Assembly (NCBI GenBank): GCA_001460835.1
Contig: CYKH01001907.1
Coordinates: 1 to 35,605 of the forward strand
Reading direction: 5' to 3'
DNA: 35,605 nucleotides
From: Bodo saltans
Taxonomy: Eukaryota; Euglenozoa; Kinetoplastea; Eubodonida; Bodonidae
Shown: one piece after another, positions 24,907 through 34,285 of the stretch
Numbering within the stretch: the stretch's first letter is position 1
Layout of the letters: each line of letters starts with the position of its first letter
Notes under the pieces: generated by a model
What the model was told of the DNA's origin: nothing
What the model saw: only the letters and a program-made list of their open reading frames with translations
Databases searched by the model: none
Position numbers and translations under genes: made by a program

Positions 24907-27468
24907 ATGCCATCCTCGTTTGACCTACTTGTCGTCGAGACGTTCGAGGAGTATGGTGCTGGGAGTTTGTACTCCAAGTTTGCAGAACTAGGAGAGAAAA
25001 TTCTCTCAGTCGAGCTACAACATTTCTCGTCGTTTGAAATTGACTGTGATGAGGAGCGTGTCAAATTGTTCCGTGTGCTGGATGCGTTGAGGAAGCGTAC
25101 TGGGAGAGTCTCCATCAACGCCGCCCAGCAACGGCAATCCACTGCCCTTCGCCCGTCACAGACGTTACCTCAAGCAGCGGCGTCGGCGGCACCATCGACA
25201 CCAACCACGCCGTCATCGTGCCAAATCGCTGGCGAACTTCATCTGCTCAGTGGTGCCCATGATATGTCATCCCACGAGAAGGAGAATGTTCTGTTCTTGG
25301 ACCCCAACGCCATGAACGGTAGTAGTGGCTACAGCGTCCCTCCCCCCACGTCGCGCCGAAGCACGTTTTGCTACTCTGCACGCGGTACCACCGTACTCAA
25401 CAACAATCCTGAGAAGGACCTGTCCGCGTCAGTGAACAGCCTGAGCGCTACCACAAGTATCGCCGCTTTGACTGCTTCAAGCACTGCCACCGCTGCTAAC
25501 ACAGGCCGTCGTAAGAGCCGCATTACAGTCGCCATTCGTAAGCGCCCTCTCAATTCCCGTGAACACGAAGAGTCCTGCCAGGATGTCATTAGCACCGACA
25601 ACGCCTCCGCGCTGATCCTAGCAGAGCCGAAGCAGAAAGTGGACTTGACCCGTTACATCAGCAACCACCGGTTTCATTTCGATGAAGTGTTTGGCGAGGA
25701 GTCTACGAACCAAGAGGTCTACCTCCGCACCGCTCGCCCACTGATCGACACCGTCTTCGACGGAGGATTGGCAACTTGCTTTGCGTACGGCCAGACCGGC
25801 AGCGGAAAGACCCACACCATGATGGGTAAGCAAGGGGAGCCTGGTCTGTACGCGTTGGCGGCAAACGACATGTTCTCTCGCCTTACCAATGATATGACGT
25901 TAGTGGTGAGCTTCTACGAAATTTACAGCGGTAAATTGTTCGATCTCTTGAATGACCGAGCGGCACTTCGATGCCTCGAGGACGCAAAGCAAAACGTCAA
26001 CATCTGTGGCCTAGTAGAGCAGCCCATTGGGTCTGTGCATGATGTTCTGCGTGTCATCGGCCACGGTAACAGCATCCGCAGCTCCGGTGCCACCGGCGCG
26101 AACGACTCGAGCAGTCGTTCCCACGCCATCCTCGAACTGAAGGTGCGATACACCCGCAACAACAAGCAGCTCGGTAAGTTCACGTTTATTGATCTCGCTG
26201 GATCGGAGCGTGGTGCCGACACGATGGACTGCCACCGCCAAACTCGAATGGAGGGATCACAGATCAACAAGTCGCTCCTTTCCTTGAAGGAGTGCATCCG
26301 CTCTCTTGACCAGAACCACCGCCACGTCCCATTCCGAGGGTCGAAGTTGACGGAAGTACTGCGAGACTCCTTCACCGGGAACTGCCGCACGGTGATGATC
26401 GGTGCCGTCAGCCCATCCAGCGGCAACTGCGATCACACGCTGAACACGTTGCGATACGCTGACCGTGTGAAGGAGCTGAAGAAGGACAAGGGCGAACGCA
26501 CCAAAGCGGATGAGATCATGATGGGCCCGAATCCCACAGAGCACGTCGAACATGTTGGCAATGGAAAACCACGCTTGGCGCCCCCGTCTATTATGCTCCC
26601 AGGCTCATCACGGCAGCAAGACCCGACCCTTGCCGGTCGTCGATCGGCTGTGCTCACGACGCGAAGCGGTCCACCGACCCCTGCCGCAACGACGCCCACC
26701 GCTGCGACGACCTACACTCGGAAGTCGTCGAACCTAGGCAGCCTCCCGTCGTCAACCGGTGCGTCTGCTGCGCCAGCGTCGCGTCGTGCCACGCCCACGT
26801 CGATGGCAACACCCCGCCAGACATCAACAGTATCGACTGCAGTACCACGGCGAAGCATCGGAGGACCATCCTCTCGCCCCTCATTCTTCTCTGACCCCAC
26901 CAACGACCTTCTTGCCGAGTCAACCGGTTCCAACTGGGAGTCCTTGACTGGGAGCGACAATGCCTCTGATGCTGTGCCAACCCCCCTCGGCATGAATACC
27001 AGCAACAACAATGTTGGCGTGCAGGGTGGAGCAGCAGAGTCGTCCTATCACAACACCCCCTCACTTGACGACATGTGTGCGATTGACGTTTACGATGACG
27101 ACGAGGAGGCGCAGCAAGACGACCTGACTGCCATGAGCCCCACGAACTCATTGCGTGAGCGACAGCAAGAGCTCCTGACCGCCATCGGGGACATGCAGGC
27201 GCAGACGTACAGCATGCACGAGGAGACGATCGAGGAGGAAGTCGCCTCCATGAAGGAGGAGTTCAGATGGGCAGGCGTGGTGGGGAAGGGCAACGGCGAC
27301 CCGGATCAGTACGTTGAAAACGTCACGAAGATTCTTGAGAAGCGTATCATGCGATCGAACCACATCCTTGGACAGCTGAAGCGCCTCCGTGAGCTTTATG
27401 AAGAAGAGTCGAACGTGACGAACCAGCTTCAAGGGGTTGGCGGTCGCCCCAGCAGCCGCAGATTGTGA
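24907..27468 (+). CDS. Kinesin-13 family microtubule depolymerase
   Basis: The 853-residue protein has its motor in the middle (about 205-525). Motifs are the P-loop GQTGSGKT (295-302), switch I NDSSSRSH (399-406), switch II DLAGSE (429-434), and [13 protein letters not shown] at the motor end. KVD (244-246) in the loop-2 position, inside QKVDLTRYI, is the hallmark of kinesin-13 (MCAK) and is used to bend microtubule ends. The first about 65 residues ([32 protein letters not shown]) look like a SAM-like helical domain, which occurs in trypanosome kinesin-13 paralogues. Between them is a Ser/Thr/Ala-rich linker, and after the motor a long Ser/Thr/Pro tail with a short C-terminal coiled coil. 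The likely role is spindle or flagellum length control. Start ATG 24907 is the first of the open frame. Confidence 0.92.
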   Translation: MPSSFDLLVVETFEEYGAGSLYSKFAELGEKILSVELQHFSSFEIDCDEERVKLFRVLDALRKRTGRVSINAAQQRQSTALRPSQTLPQAAASAAPSTPTTPSSCQIAGELHLLSGAHDMSSHEKENVLFLDPNAMNGSSGYSVPPPTSRRSTFCYSARGTTVLNNNPEKDLSASVNSLSATTSIAALTASSTATAANTGRRKSRITVAIRKRPLNSREHEESCQDVISTDNASALILAEPKQKVDLTRYISNHRFHFDEVFGEESTNQEVYLRTARPLIDTVFDGGLATCFAYGQTGSGKTHTMMGKQGEPGLYALAANDMFSRLTNDMTLVVSFYEIYSGKLFDLLNDRAALRCLEDAKQNVNICGLVEQPIGSVHDVLRVIGHGNSIRSSGATGANDSSSRSHAILELKVRYTRNNKQLGKFTFIDLAGSERGADTMDCHRQTRMEGSQINKSLLSLKECIRSLDQNHRHVPFRGSKLTEVLRDSFTGNCRTVMIGAVSPSSGNCDHTLNTLRYADRVKELKKDKGERTKADEIMMGPNPTEHVEHVGNGKPRLAPPSIMLPGSSRQQDPTLAGRRSAVLTTRSGPPTPAATTPTAATTYTRKSSNLGSLPSSTGASAAPASRRATPTSMATPRQTSTVSTAVPRRSIGGPSSRPSFFSDPTNDLLAESTGSNWESLTGSDNASDAVPTPLGMNTSNNNVGVQGGAAESSYHNTPSLDDMCAIDVYDDDEEAQQDDLTAMSPTNSLRERQQELLTAIGDMQAQTYSMHEETIEEEVASMKEEFRWAGVVGKGNGDPDQYVENVTKILEKRIMRSNHILGQLKRLRELYEEESNVTNQLQGVGGRPSSRRL

Positions 27469-27867
27469 GAATCTCGACGAACATGTAGCTACACTAGGTG
27501 CGAAAACCGAGGACAACCAAAAAAAAATAATCAGAGCGGAAACCGAACCCCAAAAAAGAAACGAAAAAAGACAAACAAACAAACAAACAAACAAAAAAAA
27601 CAAAAACAAACCCAGATTCACTAGATCTCTTTTTCTTTTTACTAGACGAATGTTAGACACACGACACAGACAGAATACAACAAGAGTTGCCGTTTCCAGT
27701 GACGGAAATTCAAACGACACACCTCCCCTCACACTCTACAATTTTTTTGTTGAAAGGAAGCTCCAGGTTTTGGGAGCATGCACACAACTACAGTTCGAGG
27801 TTCTATTCGCGCTCATCGAATATCTTCTTTTGCTCTCAACGCATTTTGCAACTACTGACAATTTGTA
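27469..27867. repeat. Intergenic region with (CAAA)n microsatellite
   Basis: A CAAA-type tandem repeat occupies about 27572-27610 within AT-rich sequence. No gene is supported in this gap. Confidence 0.6.
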
Positions 27868-27913
27868 GTTCCTCTTTCTCTTACTTCTCCTTACAACTAA
27901 GAATTTGTGTTAG
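27868..27913 (+). promoter_or_regulatory. Pyrimidine tract and AG before the EEP gene
   Basis: A T/C tract (27868-27893) is followed by AGs at 27900-27901 and 27912-27913, upstream of the first ATG at 27937. Confidence 0.5.
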
Positions 27914-27936
27914 TGTGGCTCCCTTAACGGCATATC

Positions 27937-29856
27937 ATGCGCCGCACGACGATCCTGTTGATGAAGGATGGCATCAGAGGCGAAAGCGTCTTCAACATCA
28001 AGACAAACATGAAGCCTATCGGTTCAAACTACATGTTTGAGAAAAGCGCCCCAGAGGACGCTCAAGCGTTGACTGCATTTTTTGATCGTGCGGAACTTCT
28101 CTTGAAGCAACGCCATGAAAAGTTCGCACCAGAGGACGAGGGTACTTATGTTCCCCCACTGAAGCGATCATGGGTGAAGGCACCTCCTTCTGTGCTGTCT
28201 ACGTCTGTGTCCAGAAGAGATTGGTTTCGGTTCATGTCGTTTAACTGGATGGCGGACAGCTTCACAACCTTTGACGACCAAGCAGCGCTCAAAGCGGTCC
28301 CCAAGAACAGCGCGGATGTTGCACCGACAACACCAGTGATTGAAGACAGCTCAACTTCTTCGTCAACAGCCCAGAAGGAGAAGGACACTCGCACGACAAC
28401 GCCTGTGATAGATTTAGAGGTTCGCATTCCTGCGTTTGCTCGTCCCGGTGCAAGTGAATCGAAGGACGGGAGCGGCTACGTCACATACGACCCAACCATC
28501 GACGTCTCCCTCCCTCCCTTTCTGGACCCCAACTATCGTCGTAGCTATCTTGTGAACGAGGTGCGCCACTATGATCCTGACCTCTTGTGCTTGAATGAGA
28601 TCAACAGGTCCCATTTTAACGAGAGCATCTGGAAATATCTACGGTCTCTCGGCTACGGTGTGCTGTACACCTCTAGCCGTGGATTCCGCGTGAAGGCGCT
28701 GCGCAAAGGTGATTTGGCCTCCTCGCCGAAGCACCTTGCGAAGGTTCCTGAACAGGAAGATATCGGTAACGTGTTATGCTTCCACAAGGCGCGATTTGTG
28801 CCAAACTTGATGCCCGGGGCGGAGCTGCCGAACCACCTGCACTTTGTTCAATTCTGCTCCTTGAAGGACAAAGTCACCAACATGGTGGTGCTTCTCGCGA
28901 ATGTGCAGCTCACCATTGGGGACACCATTGAGGCCCAATCGATTCGAGAACACGAGGCCAAGATGGTCCTCAAGATTCTTCAGAGTATCACACAAAACGA
29001 TGCGGACCGTTCCCACACAACTGTCATCGTCTGCGGCGATTTGAACTGCACCGATGACGAGGAGGGGTGCGTGCTAGCGATGCGTGAGAAGCTGTTCTCC
29101 GCGTATGATCTCGTCGGTGGGCCGCGGTGGACGACGTGGTGTAAGTCAAAGAACGGCGGGGCACCAAATGCATATTACGAGACCAACAGAGGATTCCACC
29201 AGGCCTCCAATCAAAGTATATCCCGTGACGCACAAATGCAAGTGGCGATTCAACGTCGTGTTGAGGATCGAGGATTTGGGAGGACCGATGCAGCCGTAGC
29301 GGCAGCGGCGGAGAAGGTAGCACGCTCCTTATCATCATCAACAACTGCGTCGGACTCTGTTCCCGTAGTTCCACGCAAGAGGAAGATCGAGAAGCGTTTC
29401 ACCAACCCTAAGTTTCCGTGGCTCAGCGAGGTGCGCGTGGTGGATGCGGACGATGTTGCAGCAACTCCCACGGCCAAGGCATCCACACCCTCTTCTGCCG
29501 AGGAATCCGTGCCGCCGACTCCTGCGGCAAGTGAAGTAAGCGCTGCGCCTTCTTCGTCTTCTAGCGCCGCTGTGGAACATTCCTCATCCTCTGCTTCCCC
29601 CAGCGTCGATATGGTGGAACAAGAGCGCCGCATCCAGCTGCATCAAGGGATTATCAAACGAACTCAAGACTTTATCTTCTACGATCCCAACACCCTTGCC
29701 CTGCACAAGGTGCTGGATGTCCCGGACGACATGGAGATAGACGATGTGCAGATGCTGCCTTCTACGAAGCACCCCTCTCATCACATTCCGCTGATTATCG
29801 ACGTATCGTTCAATGATATCTTACCTGACGTGGGGATGATGACCTCAAAGCCATAA
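27937..29856 (+). CDS. Endonuclease/exonuclease/phosphatase (EEP) family protein, CCR4/nocturnin/Angel-like
   Basis: The 639-residue protein has the EEP metallophosphoesterase core: SFNWMAD (101-107), the metal-ligand Glu in LLCLNEIN (E221), VQLT in the central strand, and GDLN (367-370). A late KRTQDFIFY strand and SHHIP (614-618) complete it. The spacing of DPDLLCLNEI and the RTQDFIF strand recall the deadenylase-like CCR4/nocturnin/Angel group. In place of the family SDH end motif the sequence reads S614-H615-H616, so the Asp that normally orients the catalytic His is replaced by His. Two large insertions, a Ser/Thr segment (about 118-165) and a Ser/Ala/Pro-rich segment after 440 carrying a basic RKRKIEKR that could be nuclear targeting, enlarge it beyond the usual 350-500. 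Whether it retains nuclease activity is uncertain. Confidence 0.8.
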   Translation: MRRTTILLMKDGIRGESVFNIKTNMKPIGSNYMFEKSAPEDAQALTAFFDRAELLLKQRHEKFAPEDEGTYVPPLKRSWVKAPPSVLSTSVSRRDWFRFMSFNWMADSFTTFDDQAALKAVPKNSADVAPTTPVIEDSSTSSSTAQKEKDTRTTTPVIDLEVRIPAFARPGASESKDGSGYVTYDPTIDVSLPPFLDPNYRRSYLVNEVRHYDPDLLCLNEINRSHFNESIWKYLRSLGYGVLYTSSRGFRVKALRKGDLASSPKHLAKVPEQEDIGNVLCFHKARFVPNLMPGAELPNHLHFVQFCSLKDKVTNMVVLLANVQLTIGDTIEAQSIREHEAKMVLKILQSITQNDADRSHTTVIVCGDLNCTDDEEGCVLAMREKLFSAYDLVGGPRWTTWCKSKNGGAPNAYYETNRGFHQASNQSISRDAQMQVAIQRRVEDRGFGRTDAAVAAAAEKVARSLSSSTTASDSVPVVPRKRKIEKRFTNPKFPWLSEVRVVDADDVAATPTAKASTPSSAEESVPPTPAASEVSAAPSSSSSAAVEHSSSSASPSVDMVEQERRIQLHQGIIKRTQDFIFYDPNTLALHKVLDVPDDMEIDDVQMLPSTKHPSHHIPLIIDVSFNDILPDVGMMTSKP

Positions 29857-30067
29857 CACAACAAGGAAAGGAATGGAGAGAGGATGGTGATACTTCCTTC
29901 TGATGACCTTTGCTGTGCCAATGACATCTTTGACCTTTTGCTGTTTTCGTCGAGAGATAGCAACACTTTTTTTGTGGGGCCAGTGTTTTGTGGCCTCGTG
30001 AAATGAATATGATGATAAAAAGTGCGCACGTTCACGTTGCGGCTGTTTGAATCTGTTAACGAACACA
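29857..30067. other. Short intergenic region with no supported gene
   Basis: AT-rich sequence with no recognised feature, ending at the next pyrimidine tract. Confidence 0.45.
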
Positions 30068-30107
30068 CTTTTGCTCTCTTTTTTTGTTTTTTTTTGGACC
30101 TGTGAAG
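30068..30107 (+). promoter_or_regulatory. Long T-tract and AG before the CNB-domain gene
   Basis: Nearly uninterrupted T/C sequence runs to 30095 and is followed by AG at 30106-30107. ATG 30145 is the first downstream start. Confidence 0.55.
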
Positions 30108-30144
30108 TAGAACATCACACACAATTGAAAAGAAAAGCCACACG

Positions 30145-33100
30145 ATGCTCCCAGCCATCGGGAAGCCTGCCAAGGCTCCCACCCAGCACGACATCGGACA
30201 GCGAACAAAAGCGACCTCACGACTTCAGAACAGCAATGTCGAACCCACCGCTACTACTACACCAGAGTTGAAGTCGGCGAGTGCAACCGTGAAATCGAAC
30301 GAAAAGACAAAAAAGAAGGATAGCAAAGCAGCAACCACAACAGGAACATCACTGCCTTCAGGGAAGGCAACGACAAAGAAGCGTCAAGCCACCACAAACA
30401 ATAATTTCATCGTGGCAGCAGCAGCAGGTGCCTCGCCGCTGCCGTTGCTGCAAGCAGCGGAAGACGACGCGCCTCTTCTCCCCCTCCTTCACAACAAAAG
30501 CCGAAGGAGCACTGATATTTCAAGAGACACCGCCACACCAACCCTCCCCTCGTTAGCGGCAAGTCGCACTTCCATACTCGGGGATCACACCAGTGGTGTG
30601 TATCCTCCTGCGGCGGCGCCGGTAGAGCAACCACCAACAGCGAGCCCAACGGCCAGTCCAGTGAGGGGCACTCCACCTCCCTACGCTGCCCCCCATCCTG
30701 AGCCCGTATCGAGGGGCGGGTACAGTGCGTACGACATGGACGACTATTACGCACCGACGACTGGCCGATCCACTGCAAACGGCACCAGGAGACTTCGTGA
30801 CATGGAGCCCAATAGTGTAGAGTATGTGTACGAACGGCACCGACGACGTTGCCGCACGACCACGCCCACAAGCTCGCTCCCAACCAGCGCACAGCGACAA
30901 CGTGGCAACCACAACAACACAACGAATCATGAGATGTCCTTAGAAAGTGCTCGTCGCGCCCAAGCGGATGCGACGTTTTCTTCTATGATCGACAACCTTG
31001 GAGTCCTGGACGAGGAAACGCGTCGAGACATTCGTGAAAAGCTTCTTCCCAAAAAGATCGTGGAGGATGCGTTTGACATGACATTTTCGCAACGATTGAA
31101 GCACGTTGTGGCACGCAACAAACCAGAATGCTTAATTGCAGCCCAGGCACACAGAGACCAGCTCTTGCAAGATTTATTTCAACGAGGATCGGAGCTTGTG
31201 GAGAGACACGAGCAGCGCGTTCACGACATCGAAGAACATCAGCGAAATCATCAAGCGGCTAAGCGTGAGGCCCACCTGCAAGGCGTGCGCCAGTCGTGGT
31301 TAGAGTCGATGCGTGCCGTGCAGTTTGCCACTGGCCTGATGGATTACTTGCAGTCACTGAAGTCTATCGCGACGCTCAAGCGAACGATGCTGCCCCTCGT
31401 CATCCGAAAAGCGAAGGTCATTCGCAAGCGGTGGGATAGGCAGGCCATCACGGAGATGCGGCTCGATGACAACCCAGTGCCGACCCCAAGCATGATCCGA
31501 CAGATGCAGGGGCAATTCTTCGAAGGCTGGTCTGATCAGGAGTTAAACGGTCTTATCCGCACCGCCAAGCCAGTTAGTTTCTTAGAAGGCGAGTACTTGA
31601 TGTTTGAGGGGGACTACGACAGAGTCATGTACCTCATCACCAAGGGTAGTGTAGAGGTGCAGATCCGTGATAAGAAACTCAAAGAAAAGCGACGAAGGGC
31701 AGAATTTAGCGCCGCGAGGTTCCCAGTGCAAGCACCCGCGTACGTTGGTGAGTTTGCGCTGCTGTGCAAGGAGCCTCGGTCGGCGTCGATTCAATGTATC
31801 ACCGATGTGGACACCTGGGTGGTCTCCGCAAAGAACTTCGATGCCGTAGTAGAGCTGCTATCCCCTGAGATTGCCCAAAAGCAGCAAGAAGCCACGGATC
31901 TGCGTAGGAAAGCAAATTTGCGAAAGTATTTCTCCCTCCGCCCTGAGGTGATCCGAAAGAACAAATACTTCTCTGGGTGGGACCTTGCCGTGCTTCGGGA
32001 CATGTCAGCAGCACTGGAACCACTGGTGCTCCGAGCGAACAATCGCTTGTACCGAGAGGGAGAGTACGAACCTGCGTTGTATTTTATTGCGGACGGTAAA
32101 ATCCGCATGACAAAGCCAACAGAGCCATCAGAGCCGCACACAGACTACGGCCCTGGTGACGTGATTGGCGCGTTCGAAACTTTTTTCGTGCAGGAGCGTC
32201 GATCCCAAACCGCCACATGCCTTGTGAATTGTGACTTATGGAAACTCACTCGCCAACAATTACTAGATTTAGGAATGAGCGACCCTGGGTCCCTCGTCGC
32301 AAGCAAGTTCGTGGTGCAGGAGTCCAAGACCGCCGATATGTACAAACTCCCCAAAGCCCCTGCATACGTCACCCAAGATCCGTACCTCAGTTTTATCCTC
32401 CCCACCTCTCAACTTCAAATTCTCTGGCAGCTTGGAGTACCACGCGTCGTGGGTGCAGGAGAACATCTCTCCATCGAAGGAGACGATGCGAAGTACATCT
32501 ACTTTGTGGTGCTCGGCTCTTTCCACATCTCCCACCTGGACAAGGATCTCAAGAAGTATGACGATAAGGTGGTGGTATCCCCCATCCTTGGCGGCGTGCA
32601 TACCGGTGCCCACTACACAAACGACAATCTAAAATCCATGTTCCCTAGCGTGACGTACTGCGAGATCCCCAAGGTCGGCTCACAGGCAGTGAAGCCGCTG
32701 AAGTCCTTTCGGCGGCAATCAGTGCATCAAACACCCGGAGGTGGCCCTTTGGCAGGTACCACCACGAGCAGCAGCATGCGACAAGCATCGAAACACAACA
32801 TGTCAGCTGCCTCCTTGGGCCTTGACAGCAATTTAACGATTGCTCAAAAGGAAGGCTGCATCGGTGTGGTGCTCGGTGCGTATGAGTTTGCAGCCCGTCA
32901 ATCCCGGTGGAACGCCACCTACCGATGCTCGTCCATGTGCGAAGTATTTGTAGTGGAGAGGGAAGCGCTGGAGGCGCAACTTCCTGAACCTTTGGTGCAG
33001 ATGCATCGCAGTTCCACCCTGCAGACTCGAATTCTGATTGAGTCGTTTCTGAATCGCAATGCAGCGAGCCTCCTTGCGCTTCCTGCGGCGCAGAAGGTGA

Positions 33101-33198
33101 CGGGGTTGTACTTGGCGATGAAGGCACAGGAGAAGCAGAAAGATAAGACGCCACGAACGGGAAAACAAGACAAGAAGCGGGCCGGTGCGCTCAAATAA
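30145..33198 (+). CDS. Three-domain cyclic-nucleotide-binding (CNB) protein
   Basis: The 1017-residue protein begins with about 270 residues of Ser/Thr/Pro/Ala low complexity, followed by a charged helical region (about 270-450). CNB1 (about 455-565) shows F-x-EGxYLMFEGD, a beta-roll and a phosphate-binding cassette-like GEFALL (535-540) with PRSAS (544-548), close to the canonical GExALxxxxPRxA. CNB2 (about 608-710) has NRLYREGEYEPALYFIADG but an altered cassette (DVIGAFETFF with RRSQTAT). CNB3 (from about 750) has GEHLSIEGDDAKYIYFVVLGS, then a Ser-rich insert (about 815-905) containing RRQS (856-859), and resumes with IGVVLGAYEF. No kinase or channel domain is present, so it is a stand-alone sensor or scaffold, like other multi-CNB kinetoplastid proteins. 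Ligand is unknown; in kinetoplastids CNB domains may bind non-cyclic nucleosides. Confidence 0.85.
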   Translation: MLPAIGKPAKAPTQHDIGQRTKATSRLQNSNVEPTATTTPELKSASATVKSNEKTKKKDSKAATTTGTSLPSGKATTKKRQATTNNNFIVAAAAGASPLPLLQAAEDDAPLLPLLHNKSRRSTDISRDTATPTLPSLAASRTSILGDHTSGVYPPAAAPVEQPPTASPTASPVRGTPPPYAAPHPEPVSRGGYSAYDMDDYYAPTTGRSTANGTRRLRDMEPNSVEYVYERHRRRCRTTTPTSSLPTSAQRQRGNHNNTTNHEMSLESARRAQADATFSSMIDNLGVLDEETRRDIREKLLPKKIVEDAFDMTFSQRLKHVVARNKPECLIAAQAHRDQLLQDLFQRGSELVERHEQRVHDIEEHQRNHQAAKREAHLQGVRQSWLESMRAVQFATGLMDYLQSLKSIATLKRTMLPLVIRKAKVIRKRWDRQAITEMRLDDNPVPTPSMIRQMQGQFFEGWSDQELNGLIRTAKPVSFLEGEYLMFEGDYDRVMYLITKGSVEVQIRDKKLKEKRRRAEFSAARFPVQAPAYVGEFALLCKEPRSASIQCITDVDTWVVSAKNFDAVVELLSPEIAQKQQEATDLRRKANLRKYFSLRPEVIRKNKYFSGWDLAVLRDMSAALEPLVLRANNRLYREGEYEPALYFIADGKIRMTKPTEPSEPHTDYGPGDVIGAFETFFVQERRSQTATCLVNCDLWKLTRQQLLDLGMSDPGSLVASKFVVQESKTADMYKLPKAPAYVTQDPYLSFILPTSQLQILWQLGVPRVVGAGEHLSIEGDDAKYIYFVVLGSFHISHLDKDLKKYDDKVVVSPILGGVHTGAHYTNDNLKSMFPSVTYCEIPKVGSQAVKPLKSFRRQSVHQTPGGGPLAGTTTSSSMRQASKHNMSAASLGLDSNLTIAQKEGCIGVVLGAYEFAARQSRWNATYRCSSMCEVFVVEREALEAQLPEPLVQMHRSSTLQTRILIESFLNRNAASLLALPAAQKVTGLYLAMKAQEKQKDKTPRTGKQDKKRAGALK

Positions 33199-34222
33199 GA
33201 GTGAAGGATGGTTAGCAATCAGATGAACGGGACAACTGATGCATTTATATTATAACATTTTGTTTTATTTGTAGTTGTAGATATGTCTTGCTTGTTTGCT
33301 TTCCCCTCCCCCCCACAAACAATTGTTTACAGCGTGTGGTGCGCGCTTCTGTGTTTTTTCCCCGCGACGGTGCGTGTGTCTTTCAGTTTTCTTTACCCAA
33401 CCCCACTCAGGCAACTCGAACGTTGGTGACATGACGTGCAAGCGAGGGGGAATTATATGCACCCTCCATTAACATCGCCTTTCCCCCGCAGCAGTAAATA
33501 CGAGCGAAATAAAAGGCCACATCACACGAACACGTGGTGCACGAGGTACACACTCGGCAGCAACTTTTGCAAAAGATGCCTTTTTCTATTTTCACCAACC
33601 CCCGCCCACTCAAATGGCACATTTTGAGAACAGTGAAGACGGAGAGGTTGTCACGCACCCCAAAAGGCGTCCCCTTTCAAAAAAAAAGAGTCGTTTTTTT
33701 TTTTTCTAGCTCACCACTAACCCTCTCAATCACCCCCATCCATATGTTTTTTCTTCTATCACTCACACACTAAGAGCCTATCAACCCATTTTTGCAAATG
33801 TGTTAGCCCTCTCCCCTTGCTCCGCTGAAGGTGCACACACACACGAGGTCGTGTTTGTGTTGAACAAAGGAGTGAGTCCCCAGTGCCGAAGAACTTTTGT
33901 CGTGCGGCGGTGGTGGAAAAGACCATTTCATCTCAGAGAAAGAATGATAGTGAGCGGGAAAACAACGTACACTCGACGACAAACACAGCTCGCACCTCCC
34001 CACACCTCTCATGTTGCTTTTCTTTCCACCCATCATTCTTCTGAACGCGGACCCATATCGTTGTTGCCGCCGTGTGTGCTGTTTCTACATCCCATGCTTT
34101 GTACAATAAATTTATATCCTCTTTTGCTTTCAGATCGCAATGACACGCTTGCCATCTTTTCAAGTTTATTTTTTGATGCGATTGTGTTGAAACCAACGTT
34201 TTCCTAGCTCTGAATGCCGCGA
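33199..34222. other. Gene-poor stretch of about 1 kb
   Basis: No convincing coding frame: the longest open frame (33800-34207) begins with GTG and looks random. The stretch holds several T/C tracts (about 33302-33316, 33480-33490, 33694-33706, 33713-33762). One of them, ending in CCCGCAG at 33486-33492, is a good acceptor without a following gene. Possible content includes a long 3' UTR, a non-coding RNA or a decayed gene; I cannot distinguish these. Confidence 0.5.
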
Positions 34223-34248
34223 CCTTTCTCGTCTTGTTCTCTTGACAG
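34223..34248 (+). promoter_or_regulatory. Pyrimidine tract and ACAG before the terminal gene
   Basis: A T/C run ends with AG at 34247-34248. The first downstream ATG is 34286. A further T-run (34253-34260) with AG at 34269-34270 leads to the same ATG. Confidence 0.5.
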
Positions 34249-34285
34249 AGAGTTTTTTTTGTCCTTCGAGCGGTCTCATATCAAA

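Noticed and set aside
33800-34207. 135-residue + frame in the 1-kb gap
   Set aside because: It begins with GTG, has random-looking composition and covers pyrimidine tracts typical of untranslated sequence.
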